A stretch of 64,000 bases of DNA from contig JABTTW010000001.1 of NCBI GenBank assembly GCA_015075745.1, positions 1,550,001 through 1,614,000 of the forward strand. Direction: 5' to 3'. The position numbers were made by a program, and so were the translations under genes. The stretch comes from Planctomycetia bacterium (lineage in GTDB: Bacteria; Planctomycetota; Phycisphaerae; UBA1845; UTPLA1). Shown here piece after piece: positions 18,525-27,463 of the stretch. The notes under the pieces were generated by a model. That model had not been told where the DNA came from, ran no database searches, and worked only from the letters and a program-made list of their open reading frames with translations. Every line of letters begins with the position of its first letter. Position 1 is the first letter of the stretch.

Positions 18525-18673
18525 GATTTCGGGACAAGAGTCTATTGTCTTATCGGTCGAATTCTGCGCCGGCTCCAGCCTCATGGCGGTGTCAGAGAGT
18601 GCGATCTCGAACAATTCCGCTGACCCATGCGCAATTGCTGCCGACTGTCCGCGCCCGATAGAAATCGGACGGC

Positions 18674-18865
18674 CTAATGCGAGAACGCGCGAATACTGCG
18701 CCCGTAGGCCACGGCGCGCAACACCACCTCTTCGACGGACTCCCGGACGATCAAGTGCTCGCCGTTGACCAAGGTGATCATGGTGTCCGGTGTCGACTCG
18801 ATGAATTTGATCATCTCGGCGTTTACCACCATGTGGTCGCCTCTGAGTTTCGTCACGACAATCAT
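18674..18865 (-). CDS. flbD: FlbD-like small flagellar protein
   Basis: 63 residues matching the small FlbD family (not the Caulobacter NtrC-like FlbD): 'LRGDHMVVNAEMIKFIESTP' then 'TMITLVNGEHLIVRESVEEV'. It normally lies between flgE and motA in Firmicutes, spirochaetes and planctomycetes, as here just after flgE (39 bp). Its function is poorly understood. The 181-bp gap that follows, up to fliL, carries the hairpin noted separately. Confidence 0.9.
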   Translation of the reverse strand: MIVVTKLRGDHMVVNAEMIKFIESTPDTMITLVNGEHLIVRESVEEVVLRAVAYGRSIRAFSH

Positions 18866-18904
18866 GCGATCACTTCCCGCCGACCATGGACTGGTTACCC
18901 AGGA

Positions 18905-20584
18905 TTACCGTCGAGCCAGAAGCAACAGCTCCTGAAGCAGCGTGTCGGAAGTTGAGATGACCCGGCTCGCCGCGGAAAACGCCGTGGAGGACGTAATCAG
19001 ATTCACGAATTCGCGGGACAGATCTACGTTTGACAGTTCCAGCGCGCCGGCCGAAATCTTTCCCGCGCCCAGAACCAGCGGAGGCGTGATCCGGGCCTCG
19101 CCGCTGTTGGGCCCCACGAAGTACACGTTGTTGGATCGTGAGAGCAGGCCCGCCGGATTGGAGAAGGTCGCCAGGGCGATCTGGCCAATGGTCTGATTCA
19201 GACCGTTTGTAAACGTTCCGGTCACGACGCCGTCCTGGCCAATGCTGTAGTCAATCAGGGTGCCGGTGGCAAAGCCCGTCTGGAAGCTCATCACCAGCTC
19301 GGAGTCGCGGGCATTGAGCCCGCTGAGCCGGGCGAAGTCGAGGGCGATCGTCAGCGGATCCGTCGCACCGCTACCGACGCGGTCAATTACGATTCCGTTC
19401 TGCGGCGCATCGACGAACTGCCCGTTCTCGTCGAAGTTGAGAACCCCCGTGCCGATGTCAAAGGTCACGTCGGTATCGTCCGCGGCCGTTGCGTAGAACC
19501 GCCATGAGCTACTGGCCGTTGTTCGGGTCTCGAGCACCATGGTCAGGTTTACCGAGATCGGCGAACCCAGTGAGTCGTACACGATGAATGTGGTCGTCGC
19601 GCTTTCGCCGTTTGCCGCCTGGGTCTCGTTGAACGTGAACGGCACACCGGTCCCGCCGTTGCTCAGGAGTGTGCCCGACTGAATGGACAGCGCGTTTTCC
19701 GTTCCTGCGTTTCCGCGGATCTCCAATCGGCCGTCCGCCGTCACGCCGACGCCAGGCGTTCCCGAGACGCCCACGGTGGTATCAATTCCGCTGGCCGCAT
19801 CTAGCCAGTTGAGGAAATCCGTCACCGTCGTGCCGGTCGTGCCGACAACGAACTGCTCGGCTGGAATATCGCGTCCGCCGCGCTTGATCCCGTTGATCGA
19901 GACCACGTTGCCATTTACGAAGAACGCGGCGCCGCCGGGGTTCTTCACTTCGGTCAGCAACGTCGCCCCGGTGATGGGGTTGTTCGCGGCGTCGTGAAGC
20001 ACCTGAGACTGGAGGATCGTTCCCTGGGTCGCGACATCGCCCGTGGAATCGAGCGTTCCGTCGAGCTGGGCGGCGTCGGTCGCCTTCGCGGTTGTGAGTG
20101 AACCGATGGGGATCTTCACGTCAGTGACCGCGCCGGGGATCAACTCAAATCGATCGTTGACGCCAAATCCCTGAATGAAAAACCCATCGGTCGAGATCAG
20201 GCGATTATCCGCGCTCAGCGAGAATGTGCCGTCGCGGGTAAAGACGCTTTCGTTCTCCGGCGTCCGCAGCACGAAGAATCCGTTGCCTTCGATCGCCAAG
20301 TCGCTGGCAATCCCGGTCGTCTCAATGGAACCGGCCGTGAACGATCGCTGAATCGCGCCGACCGTGGAGCCGAGTCCCACCTGTGAGGGATTCGTGCCGC
20401 CTTGAGTGCCGTTCGGCTTGGTGCCGGCCGACAGGGTTCGGGCAAACTGTGTCTGGAACAGCGTGCGCGATCCTTTGAAGCCCGTTGTGTTGATGTTGGC
20501 GATGTTGTCGCCGATCACATCAAGCTGAAACTGGCTGCTGTTGAGTCCCGAGAGACCGGTGAAGAGTGCTGATGTAAGCCCCAT
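18905..20584 (-). CDS. flgE: Flagellar hook protein FlgE
   Basis: 559 residues, longer than enteric FlgE (about 400), as is common outside enterics. The N-terminal rod signature 'ALFTGLSGLNSSQFQLDVIG' and 'NIANINTTGFKGSRTLF' and the C-terminal 'ALELSNVDLSREFVNLITSS' coiled-coil block are intact. The central variable part contains the D2-type domain ('TTFIVYDSLGSPISVNLTMV'). It polymerises into the hook outside the cell. Confidence 0.95.
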   Translation of the reverse strand: MGLTSALFTGLSGLNSSQFQLDVIGDNIANINTTGFKGSRTLFQTQFARTLSAGTKPNGTQGGTNPSQVGLGSTVGAIQRSFTAGSIETTGIASDLAIEGNGFFVLRTPENESVFTRDGTFSLSADNRLISTDGFFIQGFGVNDRFELIPGAVTDVKIPIGSLTTAKATDAAQLDGTLDSTGDVATQGTILQSQVLHDAANNPITGATLLTEVKNPGGAAFFVNGNVVSINGIKRGGRDIPAEQFVVGTTGTTVTDFLNWLDAASGIDTTVGVSGTPGVGVTADGRLEIRGNAGTENALSIQSGTLLSNGGTGVPFTFNETQAANGESATTTFIVYDSLGSPISVNLTMVLETRTTASSSWRFYATAADDTDVTFDIGTGVLNFDENGQFVDAPQNGIVIDRVGSGATDPLTIALDFARLSGLNARDSELVMSFQTGFATGTLIDYSIGQDGVVTGTFTNGLNQTIGQIALATFSNPAGLLSRSNNVYFVGPNSGEARITPPLVLGAGKISAGALELSNVDLSREFVNLITSSTAFSAASRVISTSDTLLQELLLLARR

Positions 20585-20660
20585 ATCGATTTATCTCCAT
20601 CTCTGTGGCGAGAGATTCAAAACTCTATCGATCCGTCCGACTAGCTACCGACTCTATTGA

Positions 20661-21305
20661 TCAGACCCCGACGCTGACGCCTGGCGCAAAGAGCGCGTTT
20701 AGGACGCCCGCGGCATGATCCAGCGTGTCTGCGACGCCGCCGGACCAATCCTCAGTAGATTTTGATTCGCTCGTAGCCGGCGTCGTCCCGGCAGCCGACT
20801 GAGATGGACTGTTTGTCTTGCCTGGAGTCTGCCCTTTCTGAAGGCCAAGACGATCGAGTACGTCGTCCGGCAGGTTTTCGAGGAGGGTGACAAGCTCGAC
20901 CTTTCCAGCCGGCAGAAGTTTGCCGTTGTGCAGCTCCAGAATTGCGTTGCCCGATTTGTCAAACTTAACGCCGGTCACGATTCCGTCGATATCAACGGGA
21001 TTACCCCCGCTGTCCGTTGCCGTTCCAAAGACGTAATGACCAATCAGTCCGGCTGTCGCGCCGAAGCGCTGCTCGCTTGCGAGGGCGGTGAGCGTTTTGT
21101 TGAGGTTGGATGATTGCTCCATTTCGCGGATCGTCGCCATCTGATTCAGCAACTGCTGATTATCTGTCGGCTTGAGCGGATCCTGTGATTGAAGCTCGGC
21201 GATCATCAGGGCGAAGAAGTCCGCGCTGTTAAGATCCTGAAAGCCCCGGGTCGTCTGTTCCTGGGCCGAGACTCTCGAACTCGGTTGTATTGCCTGCGTT
21301 TGCAT
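20661..21305 (-). CDS. flgD: Flagellar hook capping protein FlgD
   Basis: 214 residues. The N-terminal conserved block 'LNSADFFALMIAELQSQDPL' and 'KPTDNQQLLNQMATIREMEQ' is the FlgD signature; a short beta region with 'GHYVFGTATDSGGNPVDIDG' follows. It is the temporary scaffold that allows FlgE to polymerise. The C-terminal 60 residues are low-complexity. It lies between fliK and flgE in the usual order. Confidence 0.92.
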   Translation of the reverse strand: MQTQAIQPSSRVSAQEQTTRGFQDLNSADFFALMIAELQSQDPLKPTDNQQLLNQMATIREMEQSSNLNKTLTALASEQRFGATAGLIGHYVFGTATDSGGNPVDIDGIVTGVKFDKSGNAILELHNGKLLPAGKVELVTLLENLPDDVLDRLGLQKGQTPGKTNSPSQSAAGTTPATSESKSTEDWSGGVADTLDHAAGVLNALFAPGVSVGV

Positions 21306-21366
21306 GATTGACTCTCCTAATGTTCCTCGCGTGGGAGCGCGCCGATGAGCGTCCTAATGTTCGTCC

Positions 21367-23094
21367 TCAGGCGACCAGATCAAGCCAGTATTCCGCGATC
21401 AACGTCGACTCATTCCCATCGATCCGCGACGCACTGACCACATTTGCGTCGGTTTCATCCGAGCCCGCTGAATGGGAACGCTCTTCGCGACCCGACGAGC
21501 CGTCATGTCCCGGGGCGCCGAAGCGATGGCCCTCCGCCCACGACGAGCGGGATTCGTTGAACTGGCCGTGACCCGGCTGTTGATTCGACGATGACGATTG
21601 CTGGTCGCTCTGTGATTGCGACTGATTATCAAATGAGGCAGATCGGGCAACGATCACTTCAGATCGCTCGACGCGAATGCCGTGCGACGCCAGGGCGTCA
21701 CGCAGCTCCGGAAGTCGAGACTCAATCAACTTTGCCACTACCTGCGAATTCGCATCGACGCGGAGTGTCATCGCGTCGTGGTGCATCCGAATCTGAAGCC
21801 TCAACTGGCCCAACTCGGGTGGATCAAGCTGAAGGGTGACCTGTTGTCGCCCGCCGTTGTTCGATGCGCTGAAAACTTTGGCGGCCGCATCCAGCGCATC
21901 CGCCGCTGATACCGGCGGCGAGAGAATCTCCGTCAGCGCTCGGGGAGCCGCATCGCGGACTAATGCAAATGAATGAGCAGTTCCGCCTTGAAGGCCTGCT
22001 GGACTGCTCGTTGGAGTCGAGCTGTTGCCGGGTGAGACATTCGCGGTCGAAACGGATCCCTCTTTCGCTGCGGAGATCAAAAATCTCCCCAGAGATGAGG
22101 CACCCGAATCTCCCCTGCCGCTTCGGATGTCGATTTTCTTGATCGCCTGAGAGTGGTCAACATCGTCCGGCTTGACTCTGCCCGGCGTGGGGCGATCCTT
22201 TTGCGCGCCATGATCGTCGCCCGCCTCCAGTAGACGATTGTCGAACCTCGGCTTGAGATCCTTGGTTTCAACTGTCTTCGCATCGTCCTTCGCCCGTGCT
22301 GACAGCAGGGATCGCTGGTCTGTCGCATCGCCCTCATCGCCGGTCGCGCCGCCTTCGGCACGCACATCCACGGGCACGATCTCAGGCTTCGACGAAGCCG
22401 ATTCACGCGACTCGACTGGCTGCGTCGCGCTGGATCGGGAACCCGACTGCTCGGTTGCACGGAGCTCCGCACCGGTCGATCGATCGACTGGCGCGGCAGT
22501 CAAATCATCGTGTGAAGCGGCGCTCGTCGTGCGGGTCGGTGTCAGAAACTCTGATCGGGCCTTGGTTTCACTCTCTGACGCAACTGAGACTGCGCTGGAA
22601 GCGACCTCGCCGTCGACGACAGGCGGTGTATTCGTTACCGGTACGGGCTGCGATTTCGCCCCGCCGGGTTGATGAATCGGTTTGTCCAGCCGGTTGCCGA
22701 CATTGGTCGTCTCCGCTGGGCCCCTCGCTCGGCGAATCTGATCATCGACGCGCGTTGGGTTCTTGGTCTCGAATTGGGCCGGCGCAACATCATCTCCCGA
22801 GGGGAGAATCACGAGGTTCTGTGTTACCGGCTGGGCGACTGCTACGACAACCTGTTCCGCATCAGCCTCCGCCGACTCATCCGCCTCCGGCTTTTCGTCG
22901 ACAGGTTCCTTCGGCTTGATGTCATCCGACGGCCCCGGTTTGTCGGTCGGCCGCCGGCGCTCCGCGCCTGCAGCGAAGCGTGCGCCGTCGAAATGCTCTT
23001 TGAAGTCGGATTGCGGTGTTTCCCGCTTCGGAGCCGGAGGTCGCTCCGCCTTTAGCGGCAGTATCTTTGCCGCTGCCTGAAATTGTACTGCCAT
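21367..23094 (-). CDS. fliK: Flagellar hook-length control protein FliK
   Basis: 575 residues. Residues 1-370 are a long, charged, disordered ruler region. The conserved Flg_hook C-terminal domain follows at about 405-480: 'RQQVTLQLDPPELGQLRLQI' and 'RVDANSQVVAKLIESRLPEL'. FliK measures hook length and switches the export specificity of FlhB. That partner carries an NPTE rather than NPTH motif here. The tail after the domain is rich in Ser, Gln and Gly. Confidence 0.88.
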   Translation of the reverse strand: MAVQFQAAAKILPLKAERPPAPKRETPQSDFKEHFDGARFAAGAERRRPTDKPGPSDDIKPKEPVDEKPEADESAEADAEQVVVAVAQPVTQNLVILPSGDDVAPAQFETKNPTRVDDQIRRARGPAETTNVGNRLDKPIHQPGGAKSQPVPVTNTPPVVDGEVASSAVSVASESETKARSEFLTPTRTTSAASHDDLTAAPVDRSTGAELRATEQSGSRSSATQPVESRESASSKPEIVPVDVRAEGGATGDEGDATDQRSLLSARAKDDAKTVETKDLKPRFDNRLLEAGDDHGAQKDRPTPGRVKPDDVDHSQAIKKIDIRSGRGDSGASSLGRFLISAAKEGSVSTANVSPGNSSTPTSSPAGLQGGTAHSFALVRDAAPRALTEILSPPVSAADALDAAAKVFSASNNGGRQQVTLQLDPPELGQLRLQIRMHHDAMTLRVDANSQVVAKLIESRLPELRDALASHGIRVERSEVIVARSASFDNQSQSQSDQQSSSSNQQPGHGQFNESRSSWAEGHRFGAPGHDGSSGREERSHSAGSDETDANVVSASRIDGNESTLIAEYWLDLVA

Positions 23095-23115
23095 CGGGAT
23101 GGTCCTTTGCCTCGG

Positions 23116-23757
23116 CTATTTGCCTGCGGCCAGGACCTCCGCCTGTGCTGCATCGCGCTCATGTAGTTTTTCCAGAATGCGCCCGATCCACAGGCGCTCC
23201 TCGTTCTTCTTGCACTCGCCGACGATCTTCCGGGCCTTTCGCGGCTCCATCTGCAGCATGATGCGAACGACGTCCGCGTCCGCCTTCAGCTTGAGCAACT
23301 CCTTGGCGTCCTTCGCCTTGAGGCCGGAGAGGATGTCCAACTCCTTCTTCAGCCCTTCGTCACCCGCCTCCTCAGCTCGGCGTTGCTGTTCCTCTCGTTG
23401 ACGCTTCTTTGTCTCCTCAAAGGACTCCTGCGACTTGAGCAGCGCCAGTTGTTGCCGCTCCAGAAGGTCCCAGCCGTTTTGAATTTCGCGTTTGCGTCGC
23501 TCCAGCTCCGTTCGCGCGATCTCGTCGGCGTCCTTGTTCCGCTTGATCCTTTCGCTCGACGTGATGACCCGCTGTGATTCATCGCCCGCGGGCCTCGTCG
23601 TCGTCTCGTCATCCGATTCACCGGTCAGCACCGCGTAAGCATTGCGAAGGCGATCCTTCTTAAGATAGTCCTTGCTCCACGCGAATCCTGCCACGACGGC
23701 CAACGCCGTCATGTTGATCATCGACAGAAGCGCGAGCGCTGTTAAAAATCGTTTCAC
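23116..23757 (-). CDS. MotE-like protein with MgtE-N-like domain
   Basis: 213 residues. An N-terminal membrane anchor (residues 4-27, 'FLTALALLSMINMTALAVVA') is followed by a long, highly charged coiled coil (about 60-140) and a C-terminal helical MgtE intracellular-N-like domain ('LKADADVVRIMLQMEPRKAR'). This is the layout of MotE/FlaA-like chaperones of MotC or of stator-related proteins in alphaproteobacteria and planctomycetes. The protein overlaps the fliJ start by 4 bp. The exact role here is inferred from the layout. Confidence 0.7.
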   Translation of the reverse strand: MKRFLTALALLSMINMTALAVVAGFAWSKDYLKKDRLRNAYAVLTGESDDETTTRPAGDESQRVITSSERIKRNKDADEIARTELERRKREIQNGWDLLERQQLALLKSQESFEETKKRQREEQQRRAEEAGDEGLKKELDILSGLKAKDAKELLKLKADADVVRIMLQMEPRKARKIVGECKKNEERLWIGRILEKLHERDAAQAEVLAAGK

Positions 23758-24227
23758 GGATTCTCGCTCTCATTTGTCATGGCCGCGTGCGCAAATCGGG
23801 TCACGTTTAGCTCGTCAAGTTCCAATTGCTCGCGCCGCTGAACTTGCGCAACGAACGTCGAATACTGCCGCTCCCTGAGTGTTTCGAGCACCTTCGTGTC
23901 TTTTCTCGCCACCGCGAGCGCAGCGCGCTCCTGCGCGAGTACTGCATGTTGACCGGCAACTTCCGCATCGGCCTCGAAAAGACGCTGGCGAAGCTTCAAA
24001 AGCCAGTGGCGAGACAGGCGTACTTCGTCGACATCGAGCATGTCCGATTTCAGCGATCGGCGAAATGCTCCTGACTGCCGAGCAATTTGATCCTCGATCT
24101 CCGCACGACGCGACTGGGTCGCCATGATCTGACTGAGCCTCGTCGCGACGACGCGCCGGCACTGCTCCTCCCGCTGCTTTCGCAGCTTGAGCAGTGTCTC
24201 GAATCGAAAGCTGAATCGCGACGCCAT
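23754..24227 (-). CDS. fliJ: Flagellar export chaperone FliJ
   Basis: 157 residues, almost entirely a coiled coil ('FRFETLLKLRKQREEQCRRV'), the size and start typical of FliJ. It binds the FliI ATPase ring and FlhA and cycles chaperones of the export apparatus. It follows fliI by 13 bp and overlaps the next gene by 4 bp. Confidence 0.85.
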   Translation of the reverse strand: MASRFSFRFETLLKLRKQREEQCRRVVATRLSQIMATQSRRAEIEDQIARQSGAFRRSLKSDMLDVDEVRLSRHWLLKLRQRLFEADAEVAGQHAVLAQERAALAVARKDTKVLETLRERQYSTFVAQVQRREQLELDELNVTRFAHAAMTNESENP

Positions 24228-24240
24228 CCGTCAACCTCTC

Positions 24241-25674
24241 TTAAGCGCCGACCCTTGCTGCGGCCTGCGCAGCAGGCTGGCCCGCCGAGCGCTGACGCCC
24301 CGTCGTTGTGGCAGCCGGAGCCGAGCGAGCCGGCTGGGCGACGCTCGCCTCAGCCTGTTGAATATCCTTTGCCAGTTTCAAGAGCGCCTCTTTTGAGCCT
24401 TCAAAACTCGCCTCTTCCTCGACCGGCTGCGACAAGAACTTTTCGACGGCCGGCCTCATCCGAATCGTCACGTCGTATTCTGGGTTCGTGCCCATCGCAT
24501 AGGCGCCGATGTTCACCAGGTCCTCGATCTCCGACCACACTGCCAGCAATCGTCGAACGCGATCCGCCGCCGCGCGATGCTCCGCGCTCACCAGGTCCGG
24601 CATGACGCGGCTGATGCTGTCCAGAACACTGACCGCCGGATACTGCCCGCGCGATGCCAACCGCCGCGACAGCCACACGTGCCCATCGAGGATTCCGCGG
24701 ACCGCGTCGGCGATCGGATCATTCTGGTCGTCTCCCTCCACCAATACGGTGTAGAGCCCTGTGATCGATCCCTGCGCCGTCCGGCCGCAGCGCTCCATCA
24801 GCTTCGGCATGGCTGCGAAGACGCTCGGCGGGTAGCCCTTGGTTGCCGGCGGCTCACCGGCGGCAAGCCCGATCTGCCGCGCGGCCATGGCCATGCGCGT
24901 CACCGAGTCCATGAGGAGCAAGACCGATGCCCCCTGATCTCGAAAGAACTCCGCGACCGCCATCGCCGCGTAACAGGCGCGCATCCGCAGCGGCGGCGAA
25001 TGGTCTGACGTGCTGACAACTACGACGGAGCGCCTGCGCCCTTCAGGCCCAAGGTCCTTCACCAGGAAATCCTGAACCTCGCGGCCGCGCTCACCCACCA
25101 TTGCGATGACCGTAACGTCGGCGGATGTATAGCGGGCCATCATGCCCAGCAGGACACTCTTGCCCACTCCGGTGCCGGCGAAGACACCCAGGCGCTGGCC
25201 TCCGCCGACGCTCAGCAGGCTGTTGATGCTTCGAATACCAACGGACAGCGGCGCGTCGATGCGCGAGCGAGACATTGCCTCCGGCGCCGAGCGGTGAAGC
25301 GGGTAATGCGTGTCCGACTCAATCGGTAGACTTTCACCTTCACCGGCCAGGCGGCCCATCCCGTCGATGACCTTTCCGAGCAGACTATGCCCCACTGCAA
25401 TTCGCTGCGATGTGCTGACCAGTCGAATGCTTTGCCCTTTTCTGAGCCCCTCGTGGGTGTTGATCGGCATGAGCAGCGTTGAATGATCTTTGAAGCCTAT
25501 GACTTCCGCCGTGACGCGCTGGTGCGATCCGATCGTCACCTCGCAGGTGGACCCCAATGGAACCGGCAGACCAACGGCCTGAAGCGTCATTCCCGCGAAG
25601 GAAGTGATGCGGCCCGTGACGCCGAGACACGGTGTTGATCGGGCGACGGTGAGCTGATCGGCAAGCAGGCTCAT
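24241..25674 (-). CDS. fliI: Flagellum-specific ATP synthase FliI
   Basis: About 477 residues from the ATG at 25674, which overlaps the fliH stop by 4 bp (ATGA). The P-loop is 'GVFAGTGVGKSVLLGMMARY', with Walker B region 'VLLLMDSVTRMAMAARQIGL' and the DELSEED-like C-terminal helices. It matches FliI/YscN, the hexameric ATPase of the flagellar export apparatus. The C-terminal 30 residues are an Ala/Gln/Pro-rich extension not typical of enteric FliI. Confidence 0.95.
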   Translation of the reverse strand: MSLLADQLTVARSTPCLGVTGRITSFAGMTLQAVGLPVPLGSTCEVTIGSHQRVTAEVIGFKDHSTLLMPINTHEGLRKGQSIRLVSTSQRIAVGHSLLGKVIDGMGRLAGEGESLPIESDTHYPLHRSAPEAMSRSRIDAPLSVGIRSINSLLSVGGGQRLGVFAGTGVGKSVLLGMMARYTSADVTVIAMVGERGREVQDFLVKDLGPEGRRRSVVVVSTSDHSPPLRMRACYAAMAVAEFFRDQGASVLLLMDSVTRMAMAARQIGLAAGEPPATKGYPPSVFAAMPKLMERCGRTAQGSITGLYTVLVEGDDQNDPIADAVRGILDGHVWLSRRLASRGQYPAVSVLDSISRVMPDLVSAEHRAAADRVRRLLAVWSEIEDLVNIGAYAMGTNPEYDVTIRMRPAVEKFLSQPVEEEASFEGSKEALLKLAKDIQQAEASVAQPARSAPAATTTGRQRSAGQPAAQAAARVGA

Positions 25675-26417
25675 GGTGTCTTTTTCCAGCCTTCGAGACG
25701 TGCGCGCCAACCGGAGATGAGTTCGTCCGCGATTCGTTCGATTCTGCCGACGACGGTGGCATCTACCACGCTGTTGGACGTCGCTACCACGACGCCGCCC
25801 CGGCCGACCGATTCGTCCGCCGTCAACTGCACGCCGCGAGCCGACCTGACACTGTCCGCGAGTTCGGCCGCCAGTTCACTGACCGCTGCCGCGTCCTGCG
25901 GGTGGACGCGAATGACCGCCTCGGTGGATTCGGAGATCAGTTGAAGCGCCTCGGTGCATGCCTCCCGGGCCATTTCGATCGCGGCTTCGTCAATGTGCGA
26001 CAACTTGTGGCAGATGCGCCCCGCGATGGCCACCGCAAGGACCACTGCGTCCCGCCGCGCCGCGCTGAGCATTCTCTCGCGATCCGCGGAAAAAGAACGA
26101 ACGGTCTCCTTCAACGCGCTTACCAATGAGGCCTCATCTGACTTCAATCGTTTGCGAGCCTCTTCCAATGCCTCCCGCAGACCCTCATCCCGGCCTTGTT
26201 TTTGCCCAGTCGTTTTTCCTTCCTCAAAACCCTCTCGTCGAGCTGCCTCGTGCAACTTTGCGGCTTCGGATCGGGCATTGGCGAGAATCTTCGCCGCCTC
26301 TTCGCGCGCCGCGGCGAGGACGTTTTCTGCCTTTGCAGCGATGTCGCGCAACTCGAGCCCGGAACTGCCCAGCGACATGAAGCGCTCGCTGCCAGGCTTG
26401 ATGATGGCTCGACTCAT
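25671..26417 (-). CDS. fliH: Flagellar export ATPase regulator FliH
   Basis: 248 residues. An Ala/Glu/Arg-rich coiled coil (residues 25-110, 'AAREEAAKILANARSEAAKL') precedes the E-type stalk domain ('AAIEMAREACTEALQLISES', 'IRVHPQDAAAVSELAAELAD', 'DESVGRGGVVVATSNSVVDA'). It is a regulator of FliI that links the ATPase to the C-ring. It overlaps fliG and fliI by ATGA junctions, indicating translational coupling. Confidence 0.9.
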   Translation of the reverse strand: MSRAIIKPGSERFMSLGSSGLELRDIAAKAENVLAAAREEAAKILANARSEAAKLHEAARREGFEEGKTTGQKQGRDEGLREALEEARKRLKSDEASLVSALKETVRSFSADRERMLSAARRDAVVLAVAIAGRICHKLSHIDEAAIEMAREACTEALQLISESTEAVIRVHPQDAAAVSELAAELADSVRSARGVQLTADESVGRGGVVVATSNSVVDATVVGRIERIADELISGWRARLEGWKKTP

Positions 26418-27451
26418 ACGATGAGTTCCTTCTCTCCGCCGCGGCCGGAAATGATGATTTCGCCGGAATCCTCAAGCCGCCTGACGACGTCCACGATGCG
26501 CTGTTGAGCCATCTCCACGTCGGAGAGCCGCACCGGACCCATGTATTCCATTTCCTCTCTGATCATCTGCGCGGCGCGATCGGACATGTTGGAGAAGATC
26601 TTCTGCTTGAGCTCATCCGTCGCCGTTCGCAGCGCCAGCACTAGATCGCTCGTCTCGATCTCCTTCAGGACCGACTGGATTCCCTTGTCGTTCACCAGCA
26701 GGACGTCCTCGAAGACGAACATCAGCCGGCGAATCTGCGCCACGAGGTCGGGGTCATCCTCACCTAATGCTTCGAGGATTCCTTTCTCTGTCGAGCGGTC
26801 CGTCAGGTTGAGAATCTCCGCGACCGAGTTCACGCCGCCCACCCGCTGGAGACGATCGGTCATGAGTCCGCTGAGGCGGTGCTCGAGACCCCTCTCCACT
26901 TCCTTGATCACTTCGGGGCTGGTCTGCTCCATGCGGGAGATGCGACTGACCACCTCGATCTGCTTTTCCGGAGGCAATCCTCCCAGGATTTCACTCGCCT
27001 TGCTCGCCGTCAGGTGCGCCAGAATGAGCGCGATTGTCTGCGGATGTTCATCCTGAATGAATGTCAACAGGTTCTCTGTCTCCGCCTTGTGCAGAAACGT
27101 GAACGGCTTCGAGTAGAACTGGTGCTCAATCTGACGCATGATGCGTTCCGCTTCATCCTTGGACAGCGATTGTGTAAGAAGCATCTTTGCGTAGTTCAGC
27201 CCGCCCGCTTCGGTATATGACCGGGCAAGGGCGAGATTGTGAAACTCCTTGATGACCTCTTGGCGGACCCGCTCTTCGACGCCGCGCAGACTGGCCACTT
27301 CCCGGGTAATGGCCTCGATGCTGTCGGAGTCCAGTTGCCGGAGAATTGCGGACGAGGATTCCTTTTCCAGGGTCACGATCAGGATCGCAACTTTGCGCAG
27401 ACCGGTCAGGATCTCATCTGATTTTCCTGCCGACTTTGTTGCTGCCGCCAT
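26414..27451 (-). CDS. fliG: Flagellar motor switch protein FliG
   Basis: 345 residues, normal length. It contains the ARM-type middle domain with 'EHPQTIALILAHLTASKASE' (EHPQ motif) and the C-terminal charged ridge domain with 'VLALRTATDELKQKIFSNMS' that interacts with MotA. It is the torque-generating part of the C-ring, bound to FliF. It follows fliF by 12 bp. Confidence 0.96.
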   Translation of the reverse strand: MAAATKSAGKSDEILTGLRKVAILIVTLEKESSSAILRQLDSDSIEAITREVASLRGVEERVRQEVIKEFHNLALARSYTEAGGLNYAKMLLTQSLSKDEAERIMRQIEHQFYSKPFTFLHKAETENLLTFIQDEHPQTIALILAHLTASKASEILGGLPPEKQIEVVSRISRMEQTSPEVIKEVERGLEHRLSGLMTDRLQRVGGVNSVAEILNLTDRSTEKGILEALGEDDPDLVAQIRRLMFVFEDVLLVNDKGIQSVLKEIETSDLVLALRTATDELKQKIFSNMSDRAAQMIREEMEYMGPVRLSDVEMAQQRIVDVVRRLEDSGEIIISGRGGEKELIV

Positions 27452-27463
27452 CGATGCGCTCTC